NCBI RefSeq assembly: GCF_003576645.1 | Contig: NC_044922.1 | Span: forward strand, 15,525,457 to 15,589,456 | Source: Ipomoea triloba | Taxonomy: Eukaryota; Streptophyta; Magnoliopsida; Solanales; Convolvulaceae | Length of the DNA: 64,000 nucleotides | Reading direction: 5' to 3' | Part shown: piece by piece, positions 1-12,693 of the stretch | Layout: every line of letters starts with the position of its first letter | How positions within the stretch are numbered: position 1 is the first letter of the stretch | The notes under the pieces: generated by a model | Told to the model about the DNA's origin: nothing | What the model saw: only the letters and a program-made list of their open reading frames with translations | Databases searched by the model: none | Program-made: the position numbers and the translations under genes

Positions 1-1041
1 TTTAGGTACAATAATCATGCTATACCCACTTGGACACCCATTTATGGGCAAAAATGTCATTTTCTTAAAATTAAGAATTGATGTAATTATTATAACAATT
101 AATTATGCTTATTATGCGTGCTAACGTTACAACAATTACAATCATTAAGGGCACATTTAGTTCAAATTTTAGAATCAAGTACTTGGTATGTAATGGCCGG
201 TGATGTATTCAAGTATACGAAGTCTCTTTGTTTGGTAATAAATAAAAATTAAAATAAAAAAAATTATATATATATATTTATTGAGGATCATATGAGAACT
301 CATTCTCACATGAGAATTATGGATTAATTTGGATTTTTGATCTCAATGTTGTCTATGGTCATTATTTGTTTTTTTTTTTTGCTTTTTATTTGTTGGACTT
401 TATTTATTTACAATATTTATAGATGGGTGAATTAGTAATTTTTTATGCATTAAGAATCCTGATATTATTATTTTTGGATGTTATGCATAATTTTAGGATG
501 TATATTTTTTGTGGGATTGTTTTTTTGTAAGCTTGTGTAATTCCAATTCCATACGTGTTCACTTCATATTCAATCAGTGTGTACTCTAGTATAGATTTGT
601 GTGCATCTTGGGACTAAGGTATGCGGTATGTGTGCATTGCATTGTAGTATGCGCATTCCATAGTTGTGTGTGCGCTTTTACTTCAGTGTGGACATTTAAT
701 CAAAGTATGTTGTTTGTAGTGTGCATTGAATCCAGCATCGTGTGTACTGGTGATTTGTTATTGTGCATGCCGTCATTTATGTCAAGTCGTTCTGTTGTTC
801 TTATCTTTGGGTTCATATGTGCACACGTGCTATTTGTGTGCGCACTAAAATATTGTGCGAGATTTTAAGTTGTGCACTTGTGTTGGTTTTGTTTGCGCTC
901 AAATTGTTAACTCATTCATTAATGCACACAAGTTTATATATATATATATATATATATGCACACATCTGTTAGACATGACCCACATTCATCTTTGTAACGT
1001 AGAAAAAATAGGTTTAATTTATGCTCAAATGGAAAGACATA
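1..1041. other. AT-rich intergenic DNA with TG-motif cluster
   Basis: No gene is visible. From about 590 to 960 the plus strand is unusually rich in short TGTGCA and TGTGCGC words recurring every few tens of bases, ending in a (TA)n run near 935-956. The open frames here are cysteine/valine-rich translations of those words and are not credible proteins. The words could be decayed subterminal motifs of a DNA transposon, but no ends were found. Confidence 0.5.
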
Positions 1042-2033
1042 GGCTATGTTTGGCAAACCTAGCTGAAGAGGTAGCTGAAAGCTGAAAAGTAGCTGAAAGC
1101 TGAAAAGCTATAAGCTAGGAGCTGAAACTGAAGAGTTGTTAAGCTAGCTGTTGATGCTTAAAAGTGTTTGGTAAAATTAGCTTTTTGATAAGGTGATAAA
1201 TGTAAAAAGACTAAAAAGGGCATCTTCATACAGTTTAAATTGGTTTGTTTACATATTAAAATTTAATATTGAAAATAAAATTATTAGCAAATCATGATCT
1301 AGCATCTAATAATGAAGTAGCAATATTGTTGCTAATCTCCTTCATCTATATAGAGGTCAGTCTAACTTAAACTTTCGTTAATGGCGAATTGACCATATTA
1401 CTACTTGAATCTTGAAGTTTATCGGCGGTATGTAATCTCAATAAATAGTGCATGCAGATTGAAGCCAAGGGTTCTTGATTTTGCATTGTCATTCTTTGGA
1501 TCTCAAATTCTTAATTACGTGACAACGAGCTCCGGTCTGGAAATTTGTAGAAGCCACAGGTAAGAATTGCGTCTAATTCCTTAACATCTTTATTAACCAA
1601 TGTTTTTTTTTTGAGGCGTGACTGGGTTTGTCTGTGTTCATGAAGTCAGGTGAGGGTGCGTTATTGGAGTTTCAAAGTCTCCACTGCGAAAGTTCTAATG
1701 ATGCTCAGTTTTCTCGGCGACCATCTCAGCTACGCTGCCAGTAAAAGTCGATCACCATGAACGCATCTCATGTAGCAAATAAAGAAGAAGAGAAAAGGGT
1801 TTTAATTAGGAAGGGTAGAGGATGTCATTTATTTAAAATAATAAGGTTAAAGATGGAAAAAAAGTTAGGAAGCTACTAGCTTATTTTGAAACGCTACCTA
1901 AGGTAGCGTTCAAAAATAAGCTCTTATTTTAAGCTACTAGCTTATTTTAGGAACATTACCAAACAGAACTTATAGCTTATTAGTAGCTTAAAATAAGCTA
2001 TAAGCTCCTAAATAAGCTCTGCCAAACAGAGCC
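1042..2033. mobile_element. Tourist/Harbinger-like MITE (992 bp)
   Basis: The left end reads GGCTATGTTTGGCA and the reverse complement of the right end reads GGCTCTGTTTGGCA, so the two form terminal inverted repeats. The trinucleotide ATA flanks both sides (1039-1041 and 2034-2036), a 3 bp target duplication compatible with PIF/Harbinger. Subterminal AGCT- and AGCTTATTTT-type words recur in both arms. The centre (about 1440-1760) is less AT-rich and holds a splice-donor-like CACAGGTAAG, possibly a captured gene piece. No transposase is present. A hAT assignment is the alternative, but no 8 bp duplication is seen. Confidence 0.65.
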
Positions 2034-2245
2034 ATAAATCAAATAAGACATAAATCAAATAAGAGGATATACATGTATGAGCTTATTTTATTATGTAGAA
2101 AATAAGATTATTTATCATTGACTTACATATTTTGATGGAAGTTTAGAATTTTACATTGACATATTTGCCCTTGAATTGATATTATGAGAGATTTTGATTT
2201 CTAATTAGATGCATGAATTTAGGGTGCTGGCTTTTAATCATAGCC

Positions 2246-2298
<53 letters not shown>

Positions 2299-2737
2299 TC
2301 TTTCTTTCTTATTTTTTATTATACTGTTCAAAAGTAGGGAATGAGAAGAATAATGTGTTTTATAATTACTAAAGGATTTGAATCCAATAGTAGGATATCA
2401 AAAGTAGACAAACAAACATGGTAATAAGTATCAAATTCCATAATAGTGTACAAAAGTCATCAACCAAATGTCATCTAAAACTCTAAAAGTATTATTATCA
2501 CGCAAATGTCAATTAATATTATTTACTTTTAGCTTATAAGCAATAATAGAAGCCATTTCTTTGGTCACCTACCTAAGATGTCATTTGGTAGGAGGAAAGT
2601 TCAAACTTTCATAATAATTTAAAAGGTGAAAAAAATATTTTTACATTTGGTTCATCCTTTGGCTTGGAAAAGTTTTGAGTCAACTATTATTGCGATTTAT
2701 TATGTTGGCATTGTCATTAGAGAATGCTTGGATTTAA
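2034..2737. other. Intergenic, with (AT)n microsatellite
   Basis: No gene is seen. A perfect (AT)n run occupies about 2247-2294. The rest is ordinary AT-rich sequence leading up to the Helitron-like terminus at 2738. Confidence 0.6.
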
Positions 2738-2753
2738 TCTAAAAACATAATAA

Positions 2754-5596
2754 CACTACAAGAAAAATGCACATAGACAATAGTTAAAAATCGTTGTCTT
2801 TGATGTAAAATTTCTGTTGTTGAAGCCGGTGTTGTTGTAAGTCTCGCTCAAAGACAATAGTTTTTAACCGTTGTCTTTTCTAGAAAAAACCAACGGTTTT
2901 TTAACCGTTGTCTATTGAGTGTTGTTGAGGCTGGTGCTGTTGAAAGTCACGCACATAGACAACGGTTTTTAACTATTGTCTTTTCTAGAAAAGACAACAT
3001 TTTTTAGCTGTTGTCTATTGACTATTGTTGAAACCGGTGTTGTTGTAAGTCCCGAGCAAAGACAACGATTTTTAACCGTTGTCTTTTCTATAAAAGACAA
3101 CAGTTTTTAACCGTTGTCTATTGAGTGTTGTTGTAAGTTCCGAGCAAAGACTTAACCATTGTATTTTATAGAAAAGACAACGGTTTTTAATCGAAACCGT
3201 TGTCTATTGAGTGTTGTTGAAACCGATGTTGTTAAAAGTCATGCACATAGACAACGGTTTTTAACCGTTGTCTTTTCCACATAAAACAACGATTTTTAAC
3301 CGTTGTCTATTATGGATTGTTAAAAGAAGCATTGTTGAAAGCCATGCTAATAGACAACAGATTTTAAACGTTGTCTTTTATATATAAGACAACGGTTAAA
3401 AACCATTGTCTATTATGTGTCGTTGAAACCTGTATTGTAAAAAAAAATTCTAAACATAGACTACAGTTTTTAACCGTTGTCTTAATATCAAAGACAACGT
3501 TTAAAACCATTGTTCTCACATTCATAGAAAACGGTTCTAAATCGTTGTTTTTTAACATGGTTTAACATGTAAACATAATGACATAATAATGTACAAAATA
3601 CACAAGAACCAAATACCAAGTCTAAATACTTCATAGACAAAACACACCACCATTCTCATTAGGGATGAGAGATACAAATGCAACCAAAAGATACAATCTA
3701 CTTGATATATGACTAATGCAAAATCAAACCTATATACATGTCCTCAGCTACACTGGAGTTAACGAAGGCCTAGATGAATTAAACATATTATCTACTAGCA
3801 ATACAAATTAAATTATATTAAAAGCTTGCCTGCTGTAAATTGCTACTGCTATAGCGAGATCCCCGACATTCTCTTTTGCATAGTCTAATTAGTCGATCCA
3901 CAAATATAAGACCAACAGAAATCTAGACATGTTTGGAAAAATATAAACAACAAAAAATGAAAAAAAATCCAAAAATAGGAAATTAAAAAAATTAGTAAAG
4001 AAGAGTGTGGTTTACATTCTCCTGTAGCTTGAGACCATCTTGCTTTGTGAGAACCTGCATGAATAGAAACAGAAAGTAATTTATTTGCATTATTTCAACA
4101 TATTATATGACATCATTTTAGAATGGTATGTGAAAAGAGAAGATGAATATCTAACATATAAAGAAACTAGATAATCATAAAGCCTGGTATTGACTGTCTA
4201 TGGAAGCTTTTAGTATCACTCACTGCAACAATCAAGTCAGCTGTTATAATATAACCACTAGCAGAATAACAAAGGTGTATGTGGTTTAAGGAAGGTCTTG
4301 GGTTCAATTCTCATTGGTAATAACATTTATTCATTTTATTCCAAGACTACACACAAAAAACAACGGTTAAATAAAACCGTTATCTTTTAGAAAAACAAAA
4401 TGCACATAGACAATGGTTTAAAAAACTCGTTGTCTTTGTAGTGTTTTTAATAAACCGTTGTCTTTGAAGTGTTGTCTATTCAAGTGTGCTTAAAGACAAC
4501 ACACAAACGATAACGGTTTTAAAAAATCGTTGTCTTTGTAGTGTTGTGAATTGAAGTGCACTTAAAGACAACAGACCAACGACAATGGTTAAATAAAACC
4601 GTTGTCTAAATAAAAAACGGGTGCACAAAGACAACGATTTTAATAAATTGTTTTCTTTGAAGTGTTGTCTATTCAAGTGTGCTTAAAGACAACACACAAA
4701 CGACAATGGTTAAATAAACTCGTTGTCTTTTTAAAAAAAAAAAAATAAACGCGCAAAGACAACAACTATAAAAAAAATTGTTGTCTTTGTAATGTTGTGT
4801 ATTCAAGTGCACTTAAAGACAACACACCAACGACAACGATTACATAAAACCGTTGTCTAAATAAAAAAACGGAATGCACATAGACAACGGTTTAAAAAAA
4901 TTGTTGTCTTTAAAGTGTTGTGTATTAAAATGCGCTTAATAACAACACACCAACGACAACGGCTAAATAAAACCGTTTGTCTTTTAAAAAAAATAAACGC
5001 GCAAAGATAACAGTTTTAAAAAATCATTGTCTTTGTAGTGTTTTGTATTCAAGTGCACTTAAAGACAACACACCAACGACAACGGTTAAATAAATCCGTT
5101 GTCTAAATAAAAAAAACGGGTGTACAAAAGTAACAGTTTTAAACCGTTGTCTTTGAAGTGTTTTCTATTCAAGAGTGCTTAAAGGCAACACAAAAGCGAC
5201 AATGGTTAAATAAAACCGTTGTCTTTTTTTTTTTAAATGCGCAAAGACAACGGTTTTAAAAAAACCGTTGTCTTTTTAGTGTTGCATACTCAAGTGCACT
5301 TAAAAACAATACACAAACGACAACGGTTACCTAAAACCATTGTCTTTTATTTTAAAAAAGCGCACATAGACAATGGTTTTTAAAAACCGTTGTCTTTTGC
5401 GGTGTTGTTTTTTGACAAAATGCACAAAGACAACACACTAAAGACAACAGTTCGGTAAAAACCGTTGTCTTTGGTAAAAGTGTTGCGTCAAAGACAACAA
5501 TTTTGTCCAAAACTGTTGTCTTTTACACAAAAGACAACACTTTTGTCAAAAACTGTTGTCTTTTTAGTGTTGTCTATGTGCATTTTTCTTGTAGTG
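2754..5596. mobile_element. Non-autonomous CACTA (En/Spm-like) transposon
   Basis: The element begins CACTACAAGAAAAATGCACA and ends with its inverted complement (TGTGCATTTTTCTTGTAGTG), a classic CACTA terminus. TAA flanks it at 2751-2753 and 5597-5599, the expected 3 bp duplication. Nearly all of the 2,843 bp consists of direct and inverted copies of a word close to AAGACAACGGTT, with the complement AACCGTTGTCTT. These are subterminal repeats of the kind bound by CACTA transposases, but here they extend far inward. A poorer core lies around 3560-4330. There is no transposase gene, so it must be mobilised in trans if at all. It interrupts the Helitron-like element that starts at 2738. Confidence 0.93.
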
Positions 5597-6327
5597 TAAG
5601 TTTCAATCCAGGTTATACCCCTGATTTATGTCTATTTGTTTTGTTAAATTTTTGTATGCATTATGCTATAACAGTTGTACTATACAATTTTATGGACAAA
5701 AATATCCATGTCATTATAACTTCTGTTATGTTTTCCCATTATTATTACCATGCACATGCATATACAATATTTTTTTTTTATTCTTCAAAGGTAATAATGT
5801 AGGTAAACATGCTATCATAAGAAACTAGTATTTTCGCCCGTGCGTTGCACGGAATTGATTTGTTATAATATTTTAAGAATATTTAGATTGATATACAATC
5901 ATATAAATTATAACATCGAATATTATATAGCGCAATTGATGACATTGGTTGGATCAATTATGTTTTCTGATGTTTTCCTTGCTTGAATTACAGCAAATAA
6001 CTATCCAATTGCCCGTGCGATGCACGAATAATTTTTTTTATTATATATTTAGATAATAAAAATAAAGATGAAGTTATAAAAAATTCTAATATTGGGCGTG
6101 TATATTCATTTGATTATAAGATTAGTGCAAAAGTATTACTCAATTAATTGAATAATATATGACTTGTTTGTTTACAATTATCTTAAAAAGATCGATATGT
6201 AATATGACTTATTTATTTATATTATTACTAAAATAAATATGGAAAAATTGAGAAATAATTTAATTATATTTATTATAAAAATAAATTCAATAACCAATGT
6301 TTAGTTTAATTATCATAATAATTATTA

Positions 6328-6928
6328 GGAGAAAATATCATTTTTGGTCCCACGACTATTAGCAAAATGACAATTTTGATCCACATGTTTAATTTCTACC
6401 AATTTTGGTCTCACGACTATTGTTTTAGTTCCAATTTTGGTTCCACGATTATTGTTTTAGTGTCAAAATTCATCGTTTTGATCACTCATCCGTTTAAAAC
6501 GTGCTGGAATCTAAAATTTCTAAAGGTATTTTCGTCCTTTTCAACCCAATATCTCAATTTGAGCATTAATAAAGAGATTTAAGCCCTTTGATTGATCACA
6601 ATTCACAGTTCTCCTCCTCAAATTAAGATAAAATGAGGAGAAAAACTGTGAATTTTTATCAATCTTAGGACTTAAATACATGTATTCACGCTCATATTGA
6701 AATATTCAGTTGAAAATGATGAAAATACCCTTAACAAATTTTTTTTTATTTTTGCACGTTTTAAACGAATGGGTGACTGGCGTGATAAATTTTGGCACTA
6801 AAACAATAGTCGTGCGACCAAAATTGATATTAAACAATAGTCGTGAGACCAAAATTGGTAGAAATTAAACATGTAGACCAAAATTGTCATTTTGCTAATA
6901 GTCGTGGGACCAAAATTAGTATTTGCTC
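6328..6928. mobile_element. Foldback Mutator-like MITE (601 bp)
   Basis: The 9 bp sequence TAATTATTA flanks both ends (6319-6327 and 6929-6937), as expected of Mutator-like elements. The arms are long inverted repeats of about 170 bp or more that converge on a nearly palindromic centre. Each arm contains two or three tandem variants of a unit with the words TTTTGGTCC and ACGACTATTG. There is no coding capacity. Confidence 0.88.
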
Positions 6929-7639
6929 TAATTATTAGTCAATTACATTAATATATGTGCAATTATACTTTTATACCTTAAGTATATTCATTTTCACCAT
7001 ATCACATTTATTTTTTTCTTCCTCCTCCATATTTGAATGAATTAATTGTAATTATTATAAAAAAAAAATATACCAACCATGTGTAATTAATTTTTTTTAA
7101 AGTTTAAATAATTTAAAATTTTCAAAAAAAGTGTAATTAATTTTTTAAAAAATTTTTAAATAATTTTTAGTCAATTAGTAATATCCTTTTCCTTTTCTAA
7201 TTTGTCTAATTTCCGTTTGTTTTTTCGTTATGATCTTTTTATATTTTCAATCAATTAGTAAAATCAGTTTTCTTTTTTTCATTTTATCTTTACTATTTGT
7301 TTGGGGAGGAAATTTCACAAAGGATGGTTTTATTTTTATTAATTAATAGTAATACAAATATAAAAGTATAGATAAGTATTCGAATTATTATTATTGGTGT
7401 AAATAATAATTAATAAATTATTTTTTCTTATAAAATTACGTAGAATTTTCAAGGAATTTTTATATATATTACGCAAAATTTATTTTTATTATTTTCACAA
7501 TTATAATGGTTTAATTATTTTGAGATTTTGGCAAATAAAATTTTGTTACCAATTAAACTTTATTAATTTTTTTACCAATTAATTAATAATATTAGTTTGT
7601 GCGGGGCAATTGAAGATGAGGATTTTACTTTTATTAATA

Positions 7640-8135
7640 GTATTGATATTGATACGTGGATATAGAAACAATATTACCAATTAATAGATATTAGTAAATT
7701 TTTTAATTTTACATTTTCTTACCAAATAAGCTTTATTAATTATTTGACCAATAAAATATTTAATTAATTGACTACAAAAAGTTTGGGCGGAATAATAAAA
7801 TAGGAAGATTTTACTTTTATATATCAACTTAGGGTAATGACCGTGATCCCCTAGCATATATATCAATTGCTTATATTATCAATTGCTTATATTATTTCGT
7901 GATCCCCTAGCGTATAAAATTGAATAATGGTTGAAAATATAATAAGCATCCAAATACTCTTGATTTTCATTTATGTTTTCTACCATATATATGGAAATAT
8001 AAATTGTAAACAAAATATGTACCCTCTATATGGAAGTTGGTCAAAATAGAGGATAAATATTGCGTAATATAAATATTATAATATATTAGTAAATATATTC
8101 TTACCGTATACAGTAAATAGTAAAAAAAAAAAAAG
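7640..8135 (+). repeat. Duplicated AT-rich blocks X and Y
   Basis: Block Y (about 7835-8135, with the phrase GTGATCCCCTAGC) recurs as a direct copy at about 9893-10195. Block X (about 7640-7830, with ATTAATAGATATTAG and TTAATTGACTAC) recurs near 10555-10715, and part of it near 8440-8510. X and Y are in swapped order in the second location. They look like Helitron-body sequence reshuffled inside the 5825-13687 element. No genes are seen. Confidence 0.7.
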
Positions 8136-8506
8136 GATCAACTTACCATGAATATCAATTACCATATATGTTAATATTATATTTTGTCGAAAAAAATTCT
8201 TACCACGAATATCAATTAGTGTATATGTAAATTATTATTATTATATATTAAATAGTAGTATTTTAAATTAGGTAAAATATTATTGATTAGTACAACTGGA
8301 TGTGTGTGTGTAATATTTATATTATATTTACATAATAACATGAATTTGGAAAGTATATATTACCATGAATTACGTTATTACCATGAGAATTAGAGTATAA
8401 TAATTTATGTCCACCATGAGAATTAGGTATAATTTGTGAAATTGGAAACAATATTTCTAATTAATAGATATTAGTTAATTTCCATATAACATTTTCTTAC
8501 CAATTA

Positions 8507-8560
8507 TCTATACTATTAAAGTTGAAGAGGGGGGTTTTATTTTTATTAATAGAAAAGAAA
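8507..8560 (+). other. Candidate Helitron 5' terminus
   Basis: After an A at 8506 the sequence TCTATACTATTAAAG is followed by a G-rich stretch and TTTTATTTTTATTAATAG. This resembles the 5' TC ends of plant Helitrons. No matching plus-strand 3' end was assigned, so this may be a relic end within the larger element. Confidence 0.4.
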
Positions 8561-8805
8561 TAGATAATTAATAATTCATAATAAGATAATAGAATTAATA
8601 TAATAATTATTTTATTACTGTATACTAAATTTATTAAATATTAAAATTTATAAAATTATTAAATATTAAATATATTTCATCAAAATTGTTTTCATTCCTT
8701 ATCCTATTTTATTTATTGCTATTTTTAATAGACACCATTTAAGAATAAATATAATATATATTTATTGTTCCATTTCATTACAAAAAAATAAAGTTATGTC
8801 ATTTA

Positions 8806-9385
8806 GGGTGTGTTTGGAAACCCGGAAAATGATTTCCGGAAATCATTTTCCGGGTTTCTAGTGTTTGGCAAGTGAAAGAAAAAGATGGTCAAAGGAAATT
8901 AAGAGGCTGGTCAACGGAAAAGAAGGCCTCTTTTCCAGAAAATGACTTCCGGAAAAAATTTCCGGAAGTCATTTTCCGGAGCCTTCATCTCTTCCACACA
9001 ATTACCTGGGTTTTCCGAAAAATTGCCTGAGTTTGCGAAAGTGCGAACGGAAAACCAGTCTGGATTGGTTTCCAGACTGGTGCGAAACTAGTGGATTGGT
9101 TTCATGAAACCAGTCTGGACTGGTTTCCGACTGGTTTTCGGTCGGCGAAACCAGTCCGTTCATTGGTTTCGCAAATCTGACTGTCTGGGATTTTTATTTT
9201 TTTTTAAGATTTTATTTTGTTTTTTAGATCATTTTGTTGTTAATTTTCTAGAAAATTAACCAAACACGCAAAGACAGTTTTCTGCTGCACATCCGAACAC
9301 AAGAATGGAAAATATTTTCCGGAAAATAAGTCATTTTTCAGAAAACATTTTCCAGAAGTCATTTTCCTGCTTTCCAAACACACCC
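8806..9385. mobile_element. Tourist/Harbinger-like MITE, family B (580 bp)
   Basis: The left end GGGTGTGTTTGGAAA and the right end (reverse complement GGGTGTGTTTGGAAA) are terminal inverted repeats. TTA flanks both sides (8803-8805, 9386-9388), the PIF/Harbinger target. Long subterminal stretches repeat ATTTTCCGG and TTTCCGGAAGTCATTTTCCG in both orientations. The 52 kb copy (51996-52438) is the same family. Confidence 0.87.
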
Positions 9386-9503
9386 TTAATGTACTTATTA
9401 TTACATTCTCTATCCCATTGTATTTTTTGAAAAAATGCATTGCGCAAATTAATTATTTTTCTTTAACAGGAATATCAATTCGCATATACTAAAATACTAT
9501 TAT

Positions 9504-9804
9504 GAAAAATTGTAATTTATGCCCCTCCATAATATGTCAATTGTCAACGTCACCCTTGAATTATTAATAGTGTAAATGTTGCCCCCCAATTTTCAAAACG
9601 ATTTATATATTACCCCTCCAAAGTTTAAATGTTGCCCCTCAATTTTCAATATGTTACATATATTGCCCCTCCCGTACGGTACGGGAGAGGCAATATATGT
9701 ACTGTTTTGAAAATTGAGGGGAATATTTACACCACTGATAATTCATGGGTGACATTGATAATCGACATATTATGGATCGAAGGGGTATATATTACAAATT
9801 TCCC
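9504..9804. mobile_element. Foldback MITE with perfect central palindrome
   Basis: Two arms of about 90 bp with ATAATATGTC and TGCCCCT-type words form an inverted repeat. The centre (about 9660-9700) is a near-perfect palindrome around CCCGTACGGTACGGG. The flanks TACTATTAT and TTATTATTA are a plausible decayed 9 bp duplication. It has no coding capacity and is probably Mutator-like. Confidence 0.65.
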
Positions 9805-10731
9805 TTATTATTATATATTAAATATTAAATATTAGTATTTATGAATATAATTAATCAATTATAAGATTATTAAATATTATATCAATTTCAATTTCGGTAA
9901 TGGTCGTGAGCCCCTAGCGTATATATCAATTGCTTATATTATTAATTGCTTATATTAGTTCGTGATCCCCTAGCATATAGAATTGAATAATAGTTGAAAA
10001 TATAATAAGCATCCAAATACTTTTGATTTTCATTCATGTTTTCTACCATATGTACAAAAATAAAAAATGTAAACAAAATATGTACCCTCTATATGTAAGT
10101 TGGTCAAAGTAGAGGATAAACATTACGTAATATAAATATTGTAATATATTAGTAAATATATTCTTACCATATACAGTATATAGTAAAAAAAAAAACATTT
10201 TTGAACAACTGATAAGTATTTAACATATTTTAATACTATTTAGTAAATATACTCTTACCGTATTTAACATAACTTTAATTTGTTTATTTTCTTTAATATT
10301 TTTTATGACGTTTAAATTTAAAATTTTATATCTAATAATATTTTTGATGTAGTTTACAAATATTTAAATTTTATATAGTAAAACTTGACTAAACTAAATA
10401 TTGTAAAATATTAAATTGTAAAAATATGCAGAATTTGCAAACGATAATATTACCAATTATATTATAGAATACCATACATAATATTACCAATTATGCTATT
10501 ATGTTATTACCTAATTAATATGTCTTTTCTACACGGTATTATGTTATTACATTAATATATGAATATATAAACAATATTACCAATTTATAGATATTAGTTA
10601 ATTTGTATTTTACGTTTTCTTACCAAATAAGCTTTATTAATTATTTGATCAATAAAATATTTAATTAATTGACTACAAAAGTTTTGGCGGAAAAATGAAA
10701 TTGGAGGATTTTTTACTTATATATATATATA

Positions 10732-11241
10732 CTAGTTTTTTCTACGCGCTTTGCGCGAAGATTTGTGCCCAATATTTAAACCCAATTAGTAAATCATTTT
10801 GAAATAGATATAATGCACTTTTTTAGTTGCCAAAGTTTCATAGATATTCGAGTAAAATTTTTGTTGTGTATGTATTTGAAATTAATACAAGAAATTCAAA
10901 TTCATTGTGATGAATATATTCCACTATAATTTTAAGCGTACTCAACGTTGTATTACAATATTTTTGTCTTTGAAAATGAATAAAATTTGTTTAAATATAG
11001 TCTTCTTCTTTTTCTTTTTTTTTTTTTTTGAGAAAAAAATATAGTCTTTTTCTAATTAGAGATATATCCCTTATAAATTCATATTCATATATGGATATAC
11101 ATAATACTTGATTTCAACTATCTCAATTCAACAACTTTCACAGATTGATATCCAAAAATCTTGTCTCAATTCAACTGCAAATGCATTATGTTGCTGCTCA
11201 TTTATAATATTAATATTTTTAAATAATAGTGTGTGTGTGTC

Positions 11242-11287
<46 letters not shown>

Positions 11288-11573
11288 AAGTAAGAATTAT
11301 ATAAATGATAAATTATTAAATATATCTATGGTAATATTTAATTAAAATATAAATGAATTCAAACTTACCATTGAAGAATGTAAGAAAAAAATATTGTGTA
11401 TGCATGTGCATGGTAATTATAATGTGAAAAGATAACAGAAGTTATAACGGTAGGGATATTTCTGTCCAAAAAATTATGTAGTACAACTTTTATAGCATAA
11501 TGTACAACAAAATTAATGGAAAAAATGGACATAAACCAGGGGTATAACTTGGATTGAGACGTATTATGTTTTT

Positions 11574-11574
<1 letters not shown>
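10732..11574 (-). mobile_element. Helitron-like copy with hairpin-CTAG end
   Basis: On the minus strand the element ends at 10732 with ATATTGGGCAC, a GC-rich hairpin (TTCGCGCAAAGCGCG), an A-rich spacer and CTAG followed by host T. Its other end near 11574 reads CTAAAAACATAATACG, matching the start of the 2738 element without the CACTA insertion. A (TA)n run abuts it at 11578-11632, and another (about 11243-11281) lies inside. It contains no gene. Confidence 0.7.
11005..11036 (-). mobile_element. Retroposon stub (32 nt)
   Basis: The 12 bp AAATATAGTCTT occurs immediately before (10993-11004) and after (11037-11048) a T-rich insert ending in TTGAGAAA. Read on the minus strand this is a TTTCTC-poly-A tail, like the tail of the LINE at 25.5 kb, with a target-site duplication. 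Confidence 0.8.
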
Positions 11575-11636
<62 letters not shown>

Positions 11637-11637
11637 G

Positions 11638-12690
11638 CGTAGTTGCTACTTGCTACATTATCATTATCACATTATTAGTTCAATAGTATAATATGTGAAT
11701 ATGCCATATCATTAATGTTATATTGTTATGTCAATTTTCATAACACATTATAATATATTTACGGAATATACAAATAGATAACAATTAACCATCGAATTCA
11801 CTTATAGTATTTGTGTTTTTCTTTTTAGTACTATTGACCCTGTTTTTCTAGTATTTGATTGTTTAATACCTGAATTTATAATAAAAAAATTCCAAACTAC
11901 TATACAATAACCACTTCCAGCAATTTCATTTCATCAATCCTTAAGAAAGATATGTAATTGCAAGAATGTATCATTGTAGTTTAATTTGAAACAAACTAAC
12001 ATTAATATTTAGTGAAATATTTTTATATTTTCATCACAACTTAGGATGTAACACAAGCCAATACTCCACCAGGTTTCTTGTTGAAGACTATTAGGATATG
12101 AAGTAATCAGATGCTAATAATATGTCAATGGTGTACATACAAGAGTCAAATGACTCAAATCTCATTGATATATAATTCCTCAATTTAAAACTTCAGTGAA
12201 AGGAATTACTTTTTCAACTAACACAGTCAAGGTTAGTTTAACAATCAGTATGAGACATGAACCCCTATCCACCAAGCTTCTTGTCAAGAACGTCCATTTA
12301 CAGGTTAAATAGTGAACCAAGGCTAACATACAATGTGGTACTGTTGTTCAGTGAAGAGTCAAATCCTATATGCAATTCCCAAATCTTAGATCAAAACATC
12401 CATAGGAAATATTACATTGTATCGTATAAGATAAAGTTGTTAAATTGTAAAGATAAAAATGACACATTAAGAATTTCAAAGGGAGAATCTTTTAATAGAA
12501 TACCTATATAGGCATGGATTCTATTTGTTAATATAATGATCCTTATGGGTAGCATAGCATTACATTGAAAAAGCAACACAACAAATTGCAAGTGACTGAA
12601 GTCACAACTTATTATAGAACTGTTTTGCTCATTGGAAGAGAAGTTGTCCAAATAGAATGTACATACCGATGCTCCTTCTCTTCAACTCCA
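11638..12690. other. AT-rich Helitron interior, no gene seen
   Basis: The open frames at 12257-12651 lack recognisable motifs and a plausible exon structure. Nothing further is supported. Confidence 0.5.
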
Positions 12691-12693
12691 TAA

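Noticed and set aside
599..1085. Cysteine/valine-rich plus-strand frames
   Set aside because: They translate repeated TGTGCA words and overlap each other in several frames.
3364..3565. 64-codon open frames on both strands
   Set aside because: They are mirror translations of the inverted repeats within the CACTA element and have no domain or codon signal.
2754..5596. Array of regularly recurring AACCGTTGTCTT words resembling a CRISPR-like or satellite array
   Set aside because: Words occur in both orientations with variable spacing and lie between CACTA termini with a TAA duplication in plant DNA. They are transposon subterminal repeats.
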